Positions 1 through 6,645 of a DNA stretch of 10,023 bases are shown in pieces. Under the pieces are notes generated by a model, which worked only from the letters and a program-made list of their open reading frames with translations, made no database searches and was not told where the DNA came from. The stretch lies in NCBI GenBank assembly GCA_023511475.1, contig JAIMBM010000062.1, positions 1 to 10,023 on the forward strand. Reading direction: 5' to 3'. The DNA is from Anaerolineae bacterium (lineage in GTDB: Bacteria; Chloroflexota; Anaerolineae; SpSt-313). The stretch's first letter is position 1, and every line of letters starts with the position of its first letter. Both the position numbers and the translations under genes were made by a program.

Positions 1-59
1 CAGCTACACAGTGGCAGCCGGGGCCGCCAGCAAGCGAGTCTGAACAGTCACCTCTTAAT

Positions 60-87
60 TTGTACTGCCCGCCATTCGTGCTATAAT
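60..87 (+). promoter_or_regulatory. Extended -10 promoter of tatA
   Basis: A perfect TATAAT -10 box lies at 82-87 and is preceded by TGC (79-81), which makes an extended -10. A half-matching -35, TTGTAC, lies at 60-65 with a 16-bp spacer. The predicted start of transcription near 94 leaves a leader of about 38 nt before the tatA ATG. Bases 1-59 hold nothing else I recognise. This is sequence pattern only, but the -10 match is very good. Confidence 0.7.
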
Positions 88-131
88 CCGAACCACGAGT
101 CGACTCGGTGTCGCGTTCAAGGAGGACGACT

Positions 132-344
132 ATGCTCAGGGGTGTAGGTCCGACCGAGCTCCTCATCATCCTGGCCATTGTGGTGATCATCTTTGGCGTC
201 GGCCGCCTGCCCGAAGTCGGCGGGGCGCTCGGCAGGAGCATCCGAGACTTTAAGAAGGCCGTGCAGGGCGAGGACGACAAGGCAAAAGCAGCCGCCAAGG
301 AAGAGGCCAAGAAAGAGGAGCAGGCCCCCGAAGCAAAGGCCTGA
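132..344 (+). CDS. tatA: Sec-independent protein translocase subunit TatA
   Basis: TatA oligomerises in the cytoplasmic membrane and forms the passage through which TatC-bound folded proteins with twin-arginine signals cross. The 70-residue product has the family layout. A short N-terminus with polar E9 leads into one hydrophobic helix (about 10-22, LLIILAIVVIIFG). The FG hinge at 21-22 precedes an amphipathic helix (about 25-45, RLPEVGGALGRSIRDFKKAV), and the tail is highly charged and rich in Lys, Glu and Ala. The start is the ATG at 132, because AAGGAGG at 119-125 sits 6 nt upstream. An in-frame GTG at 108 would add eight residues (MSRSRRTT) that TatA does not normally carry. The gene stands alone with its own promoter and converges on prmC-tsaC; no tatC is in the window. 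TatB is a related alternative, but the short length and FG-RLPE hinge favour TatA. Confidence 0.93.
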   Translation: MLRGVGPTELLIILAIVVIIFGVGRLPEVGGALGRSIRDFKKAVQGEDDKAKAAAKEEAKKEEQAPEAKA

Positions 345-368
345 TCCGGCGAGCATCGCTTCCTGCGC

Positions 369-419
369 CCCAGAGAGCGCAATCCCCCGGCCGCACGATT
401 GCCCTTAGCGCTCTCTGGG
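369..419. terminator. Bidirectional hairpin between tatA and prmC-tsaC
   Basis: CCCAGAGAGCGC at 369-380 pairs perfectly over 12 bp with GCGCTCTCTGGG at 408-419, leaving a 27-nt loop (381-407). The TAA stop of prmC-tsaC (405-407, minus strand) lies in the loop, directly against the stem. It sits between two convergent genes, so it can end transcription from both sides. No T-run follows on either strand, so calling it an intrinsic terminator is an inference. It might instead block RNA decay from the 3' end. Confidence 0.55.
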
Positions 420-1952
420 AGGCGCTCCTTCGGCACCCATCAACACCGGCAGCAACTCGTCCGCAGGGATTGCACCCACCCGCCTGATGACTGGGGGGTC
501 TGTCGAGAGGTCCACCACCGTCGAAGGCTTTCCTCCCGGGCTCCGTCCGCCGTCTATTACCCAGCGTACCCCGCGGCCCAGCTGCCCTATGACCTCGGCT
601 GCCGTCAGCGCCTCCGGCTCGCCGGAGCGGTTGGCGCTGGTTGTCGCGAGGGGTGCGCCGACCGCCCGAATCAGCGCCCGTGCAATGGGATGATCCGGGA
701 CGCGCACGGCGACCGTCCGCCCTCCGCCGAGCAACACCTCCGGCAGCTCCGGCCTCGCTTCCACGACCAGGGTCAGACCCCCGGGCCAGAACCGCTGCAC
801 CAGGCGCTCTGCGAGGGGCGGAACCCGCGCGGCCACGCGTTCGAGACCGGTGGGATCGGCCAGGAGCAGGGGGATGGCCTTGGCCTCTGGGCGGCCCTTG
901 ATCTCGTAGAGCGCACGAATCGCCCTTTCGTGGAAGAGGGCTGCGCCTACGCCGTACACGGTGTCGGTCGGGAAGGCGACGACCTCGCCGCGCCGCAGCG
1001 CCTCAGCCGCAAAGGCAACGGAGGCCACGTCCGCTGGCAGGATTAGGGCGGCGGCCTCGCCGACGCGCCCCGGAGGCTCGCCCGCCGCCTGGATCTCGAG
1101 CACCCGGTCCCAGCCGGCCAGGTCCCTGTGGAGGGCCACCCGGTGTGCGGGGAAGAAGCGGTTGGCCAGGGCCATCGCTGCCCCGCCCTGCCCGGCTCCG
1201 ATCTCGAGGAGCAGTATGGCCGGCGCTGGATCGAGCCCGGCGGCCTGCGCAAGGAGCCGGGCGATGACTTCGAGGCCGGTCGGGCCGGCGTCCAGCGCCA
1301 GGGGTGGCTCGTAGCGGGAGACCTCGGGCATCGCCGCACGGTACTCCTCGCTGCTCAGGTACGGCAGGTTGGCTACCACGGCATCCACCGATCCGCGCGC
1401 CGCAGACAGGAGGTCGGCGCGAACCAGCTCTACCTGCTCCCTCAGACCGAGGCGCGCCCGGTTGGCTGCAGCCACATCGAGCGCCCCGGCGCTGATGTCG
1501 GAGGCCACGACGCGGGCGTCTGCGAGCCTGTGCGCCACGGCCAGGGCCAAAGCACCGCTACCGGTCCCTACGTCCCACACGGTCCGGATGGGGCGGTGCG
1601 CGGCGTGCTCCAGCAGCCGGTCTACGATGAGCTCGGTCTCCGGGCGCGGCACCAGGACCCGACGGTCGACCACGAGGTCCAGCCCATAGAACTCGCGCCG
1701 GCCGACGATGTAGGCGAGGGGCTCGCGCTGCCGGCGGCGGGCGACGAGGGTTCGGAAGGCATCCAGCTCGGAAGGCGCCAGGCGCCGCTCGGGATGGGCC
1801 AGGAGGTGCGCGCGGTCGACCCCCAGCACATGGGCGAGGAGCACCTCTGCTTCCAACCGCGGCTGGTCGCACCCGGCCTCGGCGAGGCTGTGTATGGCCT
1901 CCTGCAGGGCGGTGCGCACGTCAGGGTTCTCGGGGTCGTGTACCCATGCCAC
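405..1952 (-). CDS. prmC-tsaC: Bifunctional release factor glutamine methyltransferase (PrmC) / threonylcarbamoyl-AMP synthase (TsaC)
   Basis: This is one uninterrupted 515-residue frame with two enzymes. Residues about 10-290 are PrmC/HemK, which methylates the Gln of the GGQ motif in release factors using S-adenosylmethionine. It shows the N-terminal helical substrate-binding part, PRPETE (102-107), the SAM-binding DVGTGSG (127-133), and NLPY (195-198) in place of the usual NPPY. After a short linker (about 291-305), residues about 306-500 are TsaC/YrdC, which makes threonylcarbamoyl-AMP from threonine, bicarbonate and ATP for t6A at position 37 of ANN-decoding tRNAs. PTDTVYGVG (328-336), KGR (352-354) and TTSANRSG (437-444) are its hallmarks. 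The start is a GTG only 3 nt after the prfA stop, with a weak GAGG upstream, so translation is probably coupled. prfA, prmC and a tsaC homologue are neighbours in many bacteria; here the last two are joined. Confidence 0.93.
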   Translation of the reverse strand: MAWVHDPENPDVRTALQEAIHSLAEAGCDQPRLEAEVLLAHVLGVDRAHLLAHPERRLAPSELDAFRTLVARRRQREPLAYIVGRREFYGLDLVVDRRVLVPRPETELIVDRLLEHAAHRPIRTVWDVGTGSGALALAVAHRLADARVVASDISAGALDVAAANRARLGLREQVELVRADLLSAARGSVDAVVANLPYLSSEEYRAAMPEVSRYEPPLALDAGPTGLEVIARLLAQAAGLDPAPAILLLEIGAGQGGAAMALANRFFPAHRVALHRDLAGWDRVLEIQAAGEPPGRVGEAAALILPADVASVAFAAEALRRGEVVAFPTDTVYGVGAALFHERAIRALYEIKGRPEAKAIPLLLADPTGLERVAARVPPLAERLVQRFWPGGLTLVVEARPELPEVLLGGGRTVAVRVPDHPIARALIRAVGAPLATTSANRSGEPEALTAAEVIGQLGRGVRWVIDGGRSPGGKPSTVVDLSTDPPVIRRVGAIPADELLPVLMGAEGAPPRER

Positions 1953-1955
1953 AGC

Positions 1956-3032
1956 TCAGGCCTCGCTCAGGGCCCGCAGCCGCTCGGCCTGGTCCGTCGT
2001 TGCCAGCTCGTCGATGAACTCGTCGAGCTCGCCGGCCAGCACCTCCTCGAGCCGGTAGCTGGTCAGGCCGATGCGGTGATCGGTGGCCCGGTTCTGCGGA
2101 AAGTTGTAGGTTCGGATCTTCTCGCTGCGCTCCCCGCCACCGACCTGCAGGCGGCGCGTGCGGTCCAGTTCCTCCCACTGCTTGCGCTGCTCGAGGTCGA
2201 GGAGCCGGGCTCGCAGGATAGAGAGGGCGCGTGCCCGGTTCTGGAGCTGCGAGCGCTCGTCCTGACAGGATACGGTGATGCCGGTTGGGAGGTGAGTGAT
2301 CCGGACGGCAGAGTCGGTCGTGTTCACGCTCTGGCCGCCGTGGCCAGCGGAGCGGAAGACGTCGATGCGCAGGTCCTCGGGCCGGAGCTCGACCTCGACC
2401 TCCTCCGCCTCCGGCAGGACGGCTACCGTCGCCGTGGAGGTGTGGATGCGCCCTGCCGCCTCGGTCACCGGCACGCGTTGTACGCGGTGCACCCCGCTCT
2501 CGTATTTCAGGCGCGAATAGGCACCGCGGCCGGTCACCTGGAAGATGATCTCCTTGAACCCCCCGATCCCGGTCGGGTTGGAGCTCAGCACCTGCACGCG
2601 CCAGCCGTGGTTCTCTGCATAGCGGCTGTACATGCGGAAGAGGTCTGCCGCCCAGAGTGCGGCCTCCTCGCCGCCCGCGCCCGCGCGAATCTCGACGATG
2701 ACGTTGCGTTTGTCCCGTGGGTCGGTCGGGAGCAGGAGGACCTTCATGCGCTCGTACAGCTCGTCGCGCCTCGCGCGAAGCTTCTCCAGCTCGTCGCGGA
2801 CCATCTCTGCGAACTCTTCCTCGACCGCCCCGGAGAGCATCTGCTCCGTGTCGTCGATCTCCTTGAGGACCTCGTTGTATCGCCGGTAGGTTTCGGCGAT
2901 CTCGGCGATGTCGGCCTGCTCCTGTGCGAGTTCGCGGAGGCGTGCCGGGTCGGCGATGACCTCCGGGTCAGCCAGCAGCTGATTCAGCTCTTCATGTCGG
3001 GCCGCGATCGCGGCAACTTTGTCGATCATCAT
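1956..3032 (-). CDS. prfA: Peptide chain release factor 1
   Basis: RF1 recognises UAA and UAG in the ribosomal A site and triggers peptide release. The 358-residue product is of normal family length. It carries the stop-codon reading PxT tripeptide as PVT (188-190) inside the RF1-type stretch PVTEAAGRIHTSTATVAVLP, which separates it from RF2 (SPF). The catalytic GGQ is at 232-234 within SAGHGGQSVNT. The start is taken at the ATG at 3032: it is followed by MIDKVAAIAARHEEL, which matches the usual N-terminus, and GGAG lies 9 nt upstream. The ATG at 3029 is nearly as good. Upstream in-frame starts at 3047 and 3071 would extend the protein into the palindromic spacer. It is followed after 3 nt by the enzyme that methylates its GGQ. 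It ends in TGA, a codon it does not itself read. Confidence 0.96.
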   Translation of the reverse strand: MMIDKVAAIAARHEELNQLLADPEVIADPARLRELAQEQADIAEIAETYRRYNEVLKEIDDTEQMLSGAVEEEFAEMVRDELEKLRARRDELYERMKVLLLPTDPRDKRNVIVEIRAGAGGEEAALWAADLFRMYSRYAENHGWRVQVLSSNPTGIGGFKEIIFQVTGRGAYSRLKYESGVHRVQRVPVTEAAGRIHTSTATVAVLPEAEEVEVELRPEDLRIDVFRSAGHGGQSVNTTDSAVRITHLPTGITVSCQDERSQLQNRARALSILRARLLDLEQRKQWEELDRTRRLQVGGGERSEKIRTYNFPQNRATDHRIGLTSYRLEEVLAGELDEFIDELATTDQAERLRALSEA

Positions 3033-3070
3033 AGGCTTGCGCTCCATGCAAGCAACCTGTATGCTAAGCA

Positions 3071-3137
3071 CTCAGCACTCGGACCTCAGCCTTTCCGAGC
3101 GGTACTGCAGGCCCGTCGCTGAGAGCCGAGTGCTGAG
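3071..3137. repeat. Palindromic intergenic element between parB and prfA
   Basis: CTCAGCACTCGG (3071-3082) pairs perfectly over 12 bp with CCGAGTGCTGAG (3126-3137). After a 2-nt internal mismatch on each side, CTCAGC (3085-3090) pairs with GCTGAG (3118-3123), giving a long two-part stem around a 27-nt loop. The left flank continues the pattern (AAGCACTCAGCACTCGG), so the motif AGCACT repeats in tandem. It occupies most of the 124-nt gap between the two genes. As RNA it could end the parB message or shield its 3' end. Its structure and position also fit a mobile palindromic repeat. Confidence 0.6.
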
Positions 3138-3156
3138 AGGGTGCGCGTGGGAGACG

Positions 3157-4050
3157 CTACTGATGGTCGCCCACGATGCGCTCGTAGATGCTCTGCAGCT
3201 CCTCGTCGGAGTAGAAATAGATTACGAGCCGCCCGCCGCGCTCGCCCTTGCTGAGCGCCACCTTGGTGCCGAGGGCGCTGCGGAAGGCGTCCTCGAGGGC
3301 CCGCGTCTGCGGCGAGGGTGGCCGGCGCGGGGGCTCGGCCTCGCGTGCCGAGGCGAGGTGCCGCACCAGCTCTTCCGTCTGCCGCACCGAGAGCGCCCGC
3401 TTCTTGACGGCCCTGAGCACTGCGAGCTGATCGCTGGGGTCATCGAGCCCCAGGATGGCGCGGGCGTGCCCCTCGCTGATGAGCCCCTGTCGCAGGGCGT
3501 CCTTGATCTCCTCTGGCAGGCGCAGCAGGCGGATGGCGTTGGCGATGGTGACGCGGCTGCGGCCGACCCGCGTCGCGACCTCCTCCTGCGTCAGCCCGAA
3601 CTCTTGGATGAGCTGCTGATAGGCCGCGGCCTCCTCCAGCGGGTTCAGGTCGGCGCGCTGGATGTTCTCGACGAGAGCCAGCTCCAATAGCTCCCGCGGC
3701 GTGACGCTCTTGATGACCACCGGCACACGGGCAAGGCCCGCCCTTCGCGCGGCGTGCCATCGCCGCTCACCGGCGATAAGCTGGTAGCGCGGCTGGCCGT
3801 CGGCCTGCTCACCGGGCAAAGGGGCGACGACCAATGGCTGGATCAGCCCGTGCTCCCGGATGGAGGCTGCCAGCTCCTCCAGCTGCCCCTCGTCCATCGC
3901 CTGGCGAGGCTGACGCGGGTTCGGAGCGATGTCGTCGAGCGGCACGGTCAGCGCCCCTGCCTCCGATGTATCGGCCGCTGCTGGCACCGGTGTGCCTGCA
4001 GGGATAAGGGCTCCCAGCCCTCGACCCAGACCTCTGCGTTCAGGCGGCAC
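3157..4050 (-). CDS. parB: Chromosome partitioning protein ParB (Spo0J family)
   Basis: ParB is a CTP-dependent DNA clamp that loads at parS sites, spreads along DNA and works with ParA to separate chromosome origins. The 297-residue product begins with RRGLGRGLGALI (5-16), the Arg/Lys-Leu-Gly tail that stimulates ParA. The nuclease-like N-domain holds AGERRWHAARRAG (93-105), with the GERR CTP-binding patch at 94-97, and ENIQR (128-132). A helix-turn-helix (about 152-172, LTQEEVATRVGRSRVTIANAI) and a C-terminal dimerisation part follow. The start is GTG at 4050, with AGGAGG at 4059-4064, 8 nt away. It lies downstream of parA with a 113-nt gap, longer than in many par operons. I saw no parS-like palindrome in the window. 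Confidence 0.95.
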   Translation of the reverse strand: MPPERRGLGRGLGALIPAGTPVPAAADTSEAGALTVPLDDIAPNPRQPRQAMDEGQLEELAASIREHGLIQPLVVAPLPGEQADGQPRYQLIAGERRWHAARRAGLARVPVVIKSVTPRELLELALVENIQRADLNPLEEAAAYQQLIQEFGLTQEEVATRVGRSRVTIANAIRLLRLPEEIKDALRQGLISEGHARAILGLDDPSDQLAVLRAVKKRALSVRQTEELVRHLASAREAEPPRRPPSPQTRALEDAFRSALGTKVALSKGERGGRLVIYFYSDEELQSIYERIVGDHQ

Positions 4051-4083
4051 CGCCTACTCCTCCTGCTCTCCAGCCTGCGATAC

Positions 4084-4155
4084 GCTCGCCCGACGGGTAC
4101 TGCAGGCCTGCGAGCACCCAACGCCATGCGGCAGGCCGCCCGCTGTGCCTGCCGC
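4084..4155. repeat. Inverted repeats in the parA-parB spacer
   Basis: The 113-nt gap between parA and parB is GC-rich and full of dyads. GCTCGC (4084-4089) pairs with GCGAGC (4110-4115) around a core that contains the 10-bp palindrome GCAGGCCTGC (4102-4111). Separately, GCGGCAGGC (4128-4136) pairs perfectly over 9 bp with GCCTGCCGC (4147-4155), with a 10-nt loop. The second stem begins just after the parA stop and could trim or slow the message between the two genes. No T-run follows it. No role is proven by the sequence. Confidence 0.4.
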
Positions 4156-4163
4156 CTGCGGGC

Positions 4164-4934
4164 CTAGCCCCTCGCCGCGTTGGCCAGAATCTCGCTCGCG
4201 AGCGAGCGGTAGGCCAGGCCCCCGGAAGAAGCCGGCGCATAGTCGATGATCGGCTCGCCGTAGCTTGGCGCCTCGCTCAGGCGGACGTTCCTCGGGATGA
4301 TGGTCGAGAAGACCCGCACGCCATAGTACCTGCGGACCTCGTCGACTACCTGCTGTGCCAGGTTGGTGCGGGTGTCGTACATCGTCAGGATGACACCCCG
4401 CACTCCCAGCCGCTGGTTCAGGTTCTCGCGCACCAGGTTGATGGTCTGCTGCAGCTGCGAGAGGCCCTCCAGCGGCAGGAACTCGCACTGTACCGGGATG
4501 AGCACCTCGTCCGCGGCGGTCAGGGCGTTGATGGTCAGCAGTCCGAGGCTGGGCGGGCAGTCGATCAACACAAAGTCGTACTTGTCCCGCACGGGCGCGA
4601 GCGCCTTGCGCAGGCGGAACTCGCGCGAGATAAAGCTGACCATCTCGACCTCTGCTCCGGCCAGCTCGGGCGAGGCTGGCACCAGGTCCAGGCCGACGCG
4701 CCGGGTCAGGTTCACGACCTGGATGACAGGCACGTCGTCGATCAGGACGTCATAGATGGAGCGGGGCAGCGCGTTCTTGTCAAAGCCGAGCGAGCTGGTT
4801 GCATTCGCCTGCGGGTCGAGGTCCACCAGCAGCACCTTCTTGCCGAAGGCGGCGAGGTACGCGCCGACGTTCACCGCGGTGGTCGTCTTGCCGACCCCGC
4901 CCTTCTGGTTCGCGACGGCATAGACATCACCCAT
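4164..4934 (-). CDS. parA: Chromosome partitioning ATPase ParA (Soj family)
   Basis: ParA binds the nucleoid as an ATP dimer and is released when ParB stimulates hydrolysis, which moves the ParB-parS complexes. The 256-residue product shows the deviant Walker A KGGVGKTT (11-18, with the signature Lys at 11), the A' box VLLVDLDPQ (34-42) with the catalytic Asp at 38, and Walker B as VLIDCPPSLG (about 122-131). The Soj-type block IPRNVRLSEAPSYG is at 213-226. It is short and lacks an N-terminal DNA-binding domain, so it is the chromosomal rather than the large plasmid type. The ATG at 4934 was chosen because GAGGG lies about 6 nt upstream and the family starts just before the P-loop. It overlaps the end of the upstream kinase by 8 nt, so translation is probably coupled. 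An in-frame upstream start at 4961 is less likely. Confidence 0.95.
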   Translation of the reverse strand: MGDVYAVANQKGGVGKTTTAVNVGAYLAAFGKKVLLVDLDPQANATSSLGFDKNALPRSIYDVLIDDVPVIQVVNLTRRVGLDLVPASPELAGAEVEMVSFISREFRLRKALAPVRDKYDFVLIDCPPSLGLLTINALTAADEVLIPVQCEFLPLEGLSQLQQTINLVRENLNQRLGVRGVILTMYDTRTNLAQQVVDEVRRYYGVRVFSTIIPRNVRLSEAPSYGEPIIDYAPASSGGLAYRSLASEILANAARG

Positions 4935-5799
4935 GGGTGCCCTCGGTATCTTGCCCGCCACGCAACACGCCGCTGCGGAGCCGCTCCTCTACGGCGGCCC
5001 GCGAGGCGACGGTGCTGTAACCTTCGCCCTCTACGGCAAAAGATGCTGCGGCGTTGGCGAAACGGGCCGCCTCCTCGGGGTTGCCCGTCTCGGCCAGGGA
5101 GATGAAGAACGCCGCTGCAAAGACGTCTCCGGCCCCTGTCGGGTCGACCTCTGGCACGTTGTAGGCCGGGAAGACGATGCTCCTCTCCCCATGATACAGG
5201 ATAGCGCCCTGCCAGCTCTGGGTCACTGCCGCGAGGCGGGCGAGCGAGAGGTAGCGCCGGAGCTCCTCCTCGTTGTTGCCGACATCCTCGCGACTCAGCA
5301 CCATAGCATCGGCGCGGCGCAGGATGCGCTGCGCCTCTTCCCAGGGCCGCGCACTGACCCGGCCCTCCTGGTCCCAGCACCGCAGCCAGCCCTGAGGGGT
5401 CACCCCGATGAACGTTGCCGCAGGGAAGGCATCTACAAGACCCGGGTCGACCTCCTGGTCGAGCGGGCCGAGGTGTACGATCCGCGCCCGGCGCCACGCC
5501 TCGGGGAGGTCGTCGGCACTCAGCCTGGCTGCGGTGGCACGGATGTACTGGATGCGATAGCCGTCGCGGTAGACGTTCTCGAAGGTCGTGCTGCGGGCCG
5601 CAGGGACGACGTGCAGGTCGATGCCGGCAAAGGTGGTGTCGAGGGGCAGATCGTCGCCGGCGCTTGTCAGGACCGCCACCCTGTATCCCAGGGCGCGGGC
5701 GGTCATCGCCGCATAGGTGGCCGTCCCACCGACCCGGAAACCGCCGGGCACCAGGTCGCATGTGACGTGCCCTACTACCAGATAGTCGGGTATCTTCAC
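4927..5799 (-). CDS. PfkB-family (ribokinase-like) carbohydrate or nucleoside kinase
   Basis: This 290-residue protein is an ATP-dependent kinase of the ribokinase/PfkB fold; the substrate cannot be told from sequence. It shows the N-terminal substrate-side glycines RVGGTATYAAM (22-32) and the C-terminal signature DPTGAGDVF (219-227), in which D225 is the expected catalytic base and GAGD forms the anion hole. The usual DTTGAGD has become DPTGAGD. The protein is slightly short for the family (commonly 300 or more residues), with little room for a lid. The start is GTG at 5799, with AGGGA about 5 nt upstream. It ends inside the first codons of parA (8-nt overlap), so both are read from one message. 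This slot often holds mnmE, gidA or rsmG in other bacteria, so the neighbour gives no hint of its substrate. Confidence 0.88.
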   Translation of the reverse strand: MKIPDYLVVGHVTCDLVPGGFRVGGTATYAAMTARALGYRVAVLTSAGDDLPLDTTFAGIDLHVVPAARSTTFENVYRDGYRIQYIRATAARLSADDLPEAWRRARIVHLGPLDQEVDPGLVDAFPAATFIGVTPQGWLRCWDQEGRVSARPWEEAQRILRRADAMVLSREDVGNNEEELRRYLSLARLAAVTQSWQGAILYHGERSIVFPAYNVPEVDPTGAGDVFAAAFFISLAETGNPEEAARFANAAASFAVEGEGYSTVASRAAVEERLRSGVLRGGQDTEGTHG

Positions 5800-5863
5800 C
5801 GTTTCCCTGCTCGGGCCGATCGTGGCCCTCTTGCGCGCAGTCTCGCCATGGGTGGCCCTCGCC

Positions 5864-5910
5864 TGAGCCCCGGCACTGCCGGGCCTCGCGGTCCGCGGGT
5901 GCCGGGCTCA
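5864..5910 (-). terminator. Hairpin at the jag stop codon
   Basis: GTGCCGGGCTCA (5899-5910) pairs with TGAGCCCCGGCAC (5864-5876) over 12 bp, with one bulged C and a 22-nt loop. The jag TGA stop (5908-5910) is part of the stem. It lies at the end of the rpmH-to-jag operon and before the kinase-par genes, where a transcript end is expected. There is no T-run after it, as with the other hairpins here. The rest of the 108-nt gap holds only a 9-bp direct repeat, GTGGCCCTC, at 5822-5830 and 5852-5860; I see no clear promoter. Confidence 0.5.
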
Positions 5911-6645
5911 GGTGCGGGGGTAGATCACGACCTTGCGCGCTTCTCCCTCGCCGGTGCTCTGGGTCATGACGTAAGGGTCGTCGCGCAGGGCGAGGTGCAC
6001 AATGCGCCGCTCGTTTGGCGGCATCGGCTCAAGCGCTACGGGCTGTCGCGTGAGCCGGACCTTGTCGGCCATGCGCCGGGCAAGCTGCGTCAGCGCCTGC
6101 TCACGGTGCTGCCGATAGGCCTGCACGTCAACCACCAGGTTGGGCCAGTGACCGACCTTGCGGCTGACGATCAGGCGCGCGATGAACTGCAGGTCCCGGA
6201 GTGTTTCGCCGCGCCGGCCGATCAGGATGCCGAGGTCGTCCCCACGGATGTCGACCACGATGGGGGGCTCGCCCTGTGCTTCTCCCGACGAGACGGTGCT
6301 CTCGGGCGGCTCGGCGATGACTACGTCGGCGTGTAGGCCCATCTTGCTCACCAGCGTGGCGACGACGCGGCGGGCGATCTCGGCCTCGCTTGCTCCGGGG
6401 GGAATCTCCGGCTCGGCGACTGCGACGCGGGCCTGCCTGGGCGGGGCGGCGGGGCGGGGACTGGCCTTGAGGACGGCCCTCACACGGGCATCCTCGGCGC
6501 CGATCCCCCACACGCCCCGCGAGCCCTCGGTCAGCACCTCAATGTCTACCGCTTCGCGGCTGGCTCCCAGCTTGGTCAATGCATCGAGTATGGCATCGTC
6601 GACCGTCTTGCCACGGCCTTCAACGCTTCTTCTTGCTGCGTCCAC
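5908..6645 (-). CDS. jag: RNA-binding protein Jag / KhpB (Jag-N, KH and R3H domains)
   Basis: Jag (KhpB, EloR) is a cytoplasmic RNA-binding protein, usually encoded next to yidC, that in several Gram-positive bacteria affects cell-wall growth and RNA stability together with KhpA. The 245-residue product has the Jag-N domain (about 7-58, VEGRGKTVDDAILDAL to GVWGIGAEDARVRA). A Pro/Ala-rich linker follows (about 61-85), then a KH-II domain with the RNA-gripping loop GRRG (143-146). A C-terminal R3H domain carries R-x3-H as RRIVH (213-217). The start is GTG at 6645, because AGAGGA (6652-6657) lies 6 nt upstream and Jag-N begins a few residues later. It overlaps the end of yidC by 26 nt. An upstream in-frame start at 6693 would lie deeper inside yidC. 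Confidence 0.93.
   Translation of the reverse strand: MDAARRSVEGRGKTVDDAILDALTKLGASREAVDIEVLTEGSRGVWGIGAEDARVRAVLKASPRPAAPPRQARVAVAEPEIPPGASEAEIARRVVATLVSKMGLHADVVIAEPPESTVSSGEAQGEPPIVVDIRGDDLGILIGRRGETLRDLQFIARLIVSRKVGHWPNLVVDVQAYRQHREQALTQLARRMADKVRLTRQPVALEPMPPNERRIVHLALRDDPYVMTQSTGEGEARKVVIYPRT

Noticed and set aside
108..131. Upstream GTG start for tatA
   Set aside because: The ribosome site AAGGAGG lies after this codon and serves the ATG at 132; TatA proteins do not carry the extra basic residues.
1128..3122. 664-codon open frame on the plus strand
   Set aside because: It runs antisense across prmC-tsaC and prfA, both certain by motif. It has no family features and is a GC-bias shadow.
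4933..6336. 467-codon open frame on the plus strand
   Set aside because: It lies opposite the kinase and jag, crosses their hairpin gap and shows no recognisable domain.
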